A stretch of 48,606 nucleotides of DNA from a virus, in IMG/VR virus record IMGVR_UViG_3300036859_000526, positions 1 through 48,606 of that record. One strand, written 5' to 3'. The notes below the pieces were generated by a model. It worked only from the letters and a program-made list of their open reading frames with translations, was not told where the DNA came from and ran no database searches. Made by a program: the position numbers and the translations under genes. This document shows, piece by piece, positions 46,124 through 48,606 of this stretch (its first letter is position 1; the number at the start of each line of letters is the position of its first letter).

Positions 46124-46839
46124 GTCGTGTGCTTTTTGTAGTCTTCTTGATGCAATTCCGCGTACGTTTTGACGTCGGCTGTGCGTCGAGAATTCGCCGC
46201 CGCAACATTCGCCATAGGCAAGCCGCGCCGCTGCGCTTCGGTAATCACCTGAGCTTGGAGCCACAACCAGACGTCCGCCTTGGGAATCACAAGGCCGTCC
46301 GAACGGGACTGTTGCGTGAGAATGTCGAAAAACCCATGTAAATCGAAGTTTTCGAAATGGTTCCCAAGGACTTTCGAAAGCTCGTCCAATTGCCATTCGA
46401 AGACGGCAAATCGATCGCTCGTGTAGACGGGCCGCTTGCTACGCGCTGTGGGTTTTTCCCCAGACCCCTTTTCCCTTAAATGCTCCAAACCACTACTACC
46501 CACTCCACGTAGAAGTTCGCGCGAACCTCTCTGACGAACGTTCGCCATCCGTTCTTTCGCTTCTCTGCGTTTCGTTGTCACCGTCGCTTTACTATCGTTC
46601 CAGTCCAGGTAGTCATGGACGACATACCCGCCGGCCTCTCGGGCGTCCCATAAATGCGCGAGTGTGAGCAGTGTCGCCGTCCGCGGTGGGGGTGGAATCG
46701 CGGCAGCTGGGATCGCGCCATCAGTCAAGTGCATTTGGCAATACGACAACCCCCACACCCAGAGGCGAAAAGCCTTATCGGAGAGAGTGATCACTTTTGG
46801 GTGACTCATCGCGCCATCATGAATTCGCGCCCATGCCAC
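46120..46839 (-). CDS. DnaD-like replication initiation protein
   Basis: 239 residues from a GTG at 46839, chosen because GGAGG lies eight bases upstream (another GTG at 46848 overlaps the SD). WARIHDGAMSHPKVITLSDK with FRLWVWGLSYCQMHLTDGAI, then LLTLAHLWDAREAGGYVVHDY and LDWNDSK is the N-terminal winged-helix region of phage replisome organisers. The linker is Arg/Ser-rich and the C-terminal helices may bind DNA or helicase. With no phage helicase or polymerase, it should recruit host replication proteins. Confidence 0.75.
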   Translation of the reverse strand: MAWARIHDGAMSHPKVITLSDKAFRLWVWGLSYCQMHLTDGAIPAAAIPPPPRTATLLTLAHLWDAREAGGYVVHDYLDWNDSKATVTTKRREAKERMANVRQRGSRELLRGVGSSGLEHLREKGSGEKPTARSKRPVYTSDRFAVFEWQLDELSKVLGNHFENFDLHGFFDILTQQSRSDGLVIPKADVWLWLQAQVITEAQRRGLPMANVAAANSRRTADVKTYAELHQEDYKKHTT

Positions 46840-46840
46840 G

Positions 46841-46906
46841 TCAGCCACCTCCGCTCGTCATTGCGGCTTCGTTATCACCGCACCTGTCGATCTTGTCCGC
46901 GCACAT
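46841..46906 (-). CDS. Possible leader peptide
   Basis: 21 residues: MCADKIDRCGDNEAAMTSGGG. It ends just before the replication gene's GTG, and its last codons contain that gene's SD, so its translation could set the level of replication protein. Coding is uncertain. Confidence 0.3.
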   Translation of the reverse strand: MCADKIDRCGDNEAAMTSGGG

Positions 46907-47008
46907 GAGCCCCTAGTCCAAGATCGAGACGAATGAGTTGTCGGAATCCTCCACGCGATCTCTCCGATCCGTCGCGCCTCTGTGTTTACGCCCGCTCTAC
47001 GTGATCGC

Positions 47009-47143
47009 TTACAGCGTCCGCGTTGACCAGTGATACCAACGCGACGGCCTTTGCGTGTCCGATTGCCGCTTCGTCCCATGTAGCATTACGTTTCGGCGTA
47101 GAGCGTCTTGGGGCGTTGTCTCGGCCGCGTCTTCATTCGCCAT
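47009..47143 (-). CDS. Possible small protein
   Basis: 44 residues, beginning MANEDAAETTPQDALRRN, overlapping the end of the RMF-like gene by 11 bases. The first half looks coding, the second (SRWYHWSTRTL) less so. Another frame in the same region (NATWDEAAIGHAKAVALVSL) also looks protein-like, so a sequencing error or frameshift could join the two. Confidence 0.35.
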   Translation of the reverse strand: MANEDAAETTPQDALRRNVMLHGTKRQSDTQRPSRWYHWSTRTL

Positions 47144-47468
47144 CCACCGTGTCATGGTCTTCACCTAGAAAGGGTTCAACCGGCCATTCTTCAGCCGGAT
47201 AGTCGTATGATTGATAGAGGTCTGTCGCTTCAAGTTCGGCGCGGTGCATCTCCGCACGGTGCCGTGCGGCCTCTTCTTCGCGTTGTTCTTCCTCGCGCAT
47301 CTCCGCGCGGCGATATCCTGAACGCCACGCCTCGGCCGCTTCCGGACAGCCTTCGTCTGGCCAGAGGCTTTCATGGGGATTACTGGATCGACTCCGCCCC
47401 CATTCCTGCGCCCGCTCGCCTTGGCGTTCAGCTTCCCAACGAGAGGGGCAATCATCACGATGGCTCAT
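47133..47468 (-). CDS. RMF/CrpP-like small protein
   Basis: 111 residues. WEAERQGERAQEWGRSRSSN with NPHESLWPDEGCPEAAEAWR and SGYRRAE matches a phage/plasmid pattern resembling ribosome modulation factor (W..G..A...G....NP......AW..GY..A). The C-terminal region is a charged helix (AEMREEEQREEEAARHRAEM). RMF-type proteins bind ribosomes; function here is unproven. Confidence 0.55.
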   Translation of the reverse strand: MSHRDDCPSRWEAERQGERAQEWGRSRSSNPHESLWPDEGCPEAAEAWRSGYRRAEMREEEQREEEAARHRAEMHRAELEATDLYQSYDYPAEEWPVEPFLGEDHDTVDGE

Positions 47469-47483
47469 AGCAATCCGCCGGCT

Positions 47484-47549
47484 TCATGACCGTCCACACG
47501 TCGGCCTGAGCACAAACGTCACGCCCTTCGGCTTCTTCTTCTTGCTCAT
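47484..47549 (-). CDS. Micro-ORF MSKKKKPKGVTFVL, copy 2
   Basis: 21 residues, ATGA overlap with the previous gene. The stretch KKPKGVTFVLRPTCGR is identical to that in the copy at 43867-43929. Several codons differ only by synonymous changes (GGC/GGT, TTT/TTC, CTC/TTG, AGG/CGG, TGT/TGC). This indicates that the peptide is real. Confidence 0.6.
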   Translation of the reverse strand: MSKKKKPKGVTFVLRPTCGRS

Positions 47550-47740
47550 GGGGTCACCATCTCCGTCGAGGACGTGATCCGTTTGCGAAATCTCAGCAGC
47601 CGTCCCGTCGCTGGCGGGGGAGCCGGCACCCAACTCCACCCCGGCGAGACTTTTGCGCATGTCACACACCGCAAGCGCAGACTGGCCATCGTGATCAGCA
47701 ATTCCCAATCGTGGCGACCCAACCAGCACCAGACCCTCAC
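47546..47740 (-). CDS. Small zinc-finger-like protein
   Basis: 64 residues from a GTG with AAGAGG seven bases upstream. VWCWLGRHDWELLITMASLR with LRCVTCAKVSPGW is a small phage protein pattern (C..GRH.W......L.C..C), one likely zinc site. It follows the pentapeptide-repeat gene with a gap of 11 bases. No family name known to me. Confidence 0.6.
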   Translation of the reverse strand: MRVWCWLGRHDWELLITMASLRLRCVTCAKVSPGWSWVPAPPPATGRLLRFRKRITSSTEMVTP

Positions 47741-47751
47741 GCGACAGCCTC

Positions 47752-48606
47752 TTACTTCGCCGGCACGAGCGCCGCAATATCCTTCTCGCCCACAACGGCG
47801 CAGCGATGGAGTCTGAACTTGCCATTCGTGTTCGTCGGAATCGCCGCAATATCCGACGCGAGGAACTCCACGATCAACACGCGACACTCATCGGTCCAGT
47901 TCGCCAAGCACCAATCCAGCGTCGCCACGTTGATCCCGGCCGCGCACTGTTTAGACGAATCGGTGTTTGCATCGTCCACCGTGACGCATTGGCCAATGGC
48001 GTAGGAGAGCTCTTTGTGATGGATCGGCGAGCGGCCGTCCTTCGTGACCAGTTTGTAGGCACGGATCGGCCCCGGTTGATCCAGCAGCATCAGGAGCGGC
48101 GTCGAGCGCTCCGGCGAGACGCCGGTCGCCCCCGACAGGTCCGCCCCCGACAGGTTCGTCCACGACAGGTTCGCCCCCGACAGGTCCGCCCCCGACAGGT
48201 TCGCCCCAGACAGGTCCGCCCGCGACAGGTTCGCCCGCGACAGGTTCGCCCCCGACAGGTCCGCCCCCGACAGGTTCGCCCACGACAGGGTCGCCCCCGA
48301 CAGGTCCGCCCCCGACAGGTTCGTCCACGACAGGTTCGCCCGCGACAGGTTCGCCCCCGACAGGTCCGTCCACGACAGGTCCGCCATAGACAGGTCCGCC
48401 CCCGACAGGGTCGCCCCCGACAGGTTCGTCCACGACAGGTTCGTCCACGACAGGTTCGCCCCCGACAGGTTCGCCCCCGACAGGTCCGCCCCCCACAGGT
48501 TCGCCCCCGACAGGTTCGCCCCCCACAGGTCCGCCCCAGACAGGTTCGCCCCAGACAGGTCCGCCCGCGACAGGCTCGCCCCCGACAGGTTCGCTTGTGC
48601 CGCGAG
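47752..48606 (-). CDS. Pentapeptide-repeat protein, repeat and C-terminal part (continues from base 219)
   Basis: This is the remainder of the gene that begins at 219. Twenty-four pentapeptides ([20 protein letters not shown] variants) follow the seven encoded at the left end, counted without the duplicated 120 bases. The repeat ends near 48125 and leads into about 125 non-repeat residues with motifs such as [24 protein letters not shown] and GKFRLHRC. This tail resembles small phage domains of the DUF7666 type found next to pentapeptide repeats (recalled, not searched). No signal peptide or membrane segment is visible. The gene lies between recombination genes and small early genes. Early regulation and a DNA-mimic or host-takeover role are guesses. 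Confidence 0.85.
   Translation of the reverse strand, partial: LAAQANLSGASLSRADLSGANLSGADLWGANLSGANLWGADLSGANLSGANLSWTNLSWTNLSGATLSGADLSMADLSWTDLSGANLSRANLSWTNLSGADLSGATLSWANLSGADLSGANLSRANLSRADLSGANLSGADLSGANLSWTNLSGADLSGATGVSPERSTPLLMLLDQPGPIRAYKLVTKDGRSPIHHKELSYAIGQCVTVDDANTDSSKQCAAGINVATLDWCLANWTDECRVLIVEFLASDIAAIPTNTNGKFRLHRCAVVGEKDIAALVPAK
48125..48606 (-). repeat. 15-bp tandem repeat array (coding)
   Basis: Degenerate 15-bp unit, approximately cgccccc-gacaggtt on the plus strand, repeated head to tail. It continues at 1-108 across the contig join. Each unit encodes one pentapeptide of the A(D/N)LSG type on the minus strand, so the DNA repeat is a by-product of the protein repeat. Unit number may be wrong if short reads collapsed the array. 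Confidence 0.9.
48487..48606. repeat. Direct terminal repeat, right copy
   Basis: Exact copy of bases 1-120. Removing one copy leaves about 48,486 unique bases. The copy lies inside the coding region of the pentapeptide-repeat gene. Confidence 0.9.

Noticed and set aside
46858-47079. 73-codon Arg/Ser-rich frame on the minus strand
   Set aside because: Composition looks like GC-driven noise and it conflicts with a better frame (47009-47143); no motif or SD.
47951-48526. Frame reading GGEPV repeats on the minus strand
   Set aside because: It is the same 15-bp array read one base out of frame; the pentapeptide frame continues across the contig join and has normal N- and C-terminal parts.
48125-48606. 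CRISPR-like array of short repeats
   Set aside because: Units are 15 bp with no spacers and are in frame with a pentapeptide-repeat protein.

Overview
The window is a complete or near-complete genome of an uncultured, GC-rich (about 60% or more G+C by eye), probably temperate, probably short-tailed bacteriophage. Bases 1-120 are repeated exactly at 48487-48606, and one gene (a pentapeptide-repeat protein) reads in frame across that join. I therefore read the sequence as a circular or terminally redundant molecule of about 48,486 unique bases, cut inside that gene. No sheath, tape-measure, integrase, polymerase or helicase gene is recognisable. The host is most likely Gram-negative: several lipoproteins carry lipoboxes, and the sugar-activation genes resemble those for LPS and capsule precursors.

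Layout. A divergent control region sits at 6046-6961, with two helix-turn-helix regulators back to back. A strong sigma70-type promoter and a perfect palindrome lie between them. Leftward from this switch the minus strand is tiled almost without gaps round the circle, with dozens of ATGA, GTGA, TGATG and TAATG start/stop overlaps that suggest translational coupling. The order is: small early genes (2861-6315); recombination genes, namely an ERF-type annealing protein, a YqaJ-type exonuclease, a NinB-like protein and an HNH nuclease (216-2634); the pentapeptide-repeat gene across the contig ends; further small genes, a DnaD-like replication protein and partner, a DUF1064 nuclease and a DNA methyltransferase (44214-47740); small genes, a glycosyltransferase-like gene and terminase (39916-43969); portal, a GroES-like co-chaperonin, scaffold, decoration and major capsid genes (33169-39693); and a long tail/virion operon (16022-33066). 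A separate minus-strand block at 12074-15731 holds likely lysis or envelope genes: membrane proteins, a lipoprotein, a secreted protein and a glycoside-hydrolase-like enzyme.

The plus strand holds one main cassette, 6419-12176, starting with the regulator. After it come a basic protein with its own promoter, two lipoproteins, and a glycan pathway: a cytidylyltransferase fused to a methyltransferase, a small protein, a glycosyltransferase-like protein, a NeuB-type nonulosonate synthase lacking the usual C-terminal domain, a cupin, and a NeuA-type CMP-sugar synthetase. Genes read with the repressor and against the lytic genes are the usual place for lysogenic conversion functions, so I infer that this set alters the host surface or makes a sugar for the virion.

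Further sugar- or methyl-modifying enzymes lie inside the structural operon: an FkbM methyltransferase, a DUF268-like methyltransferase, a PhyH-type dioxygenase and a protein resembling DUF115/GT42 sialyltransferases. Another glycosyltransferase-like gene sits before the terminase. With the NeuB/NeuA cassette they suggest a phage that devotes much of its genome to glycan chemistry.

No gene-free stretch exceeds 300 bases. The largest gaps are 34736-34906 (three hairpins), 6962-7102 (a promoter), 6316-6418 (the switch operator), 33067-33168 (a branched hairpin) and 46907-47008 (nothing clear). Family names come from recognised motifs, not from searches.
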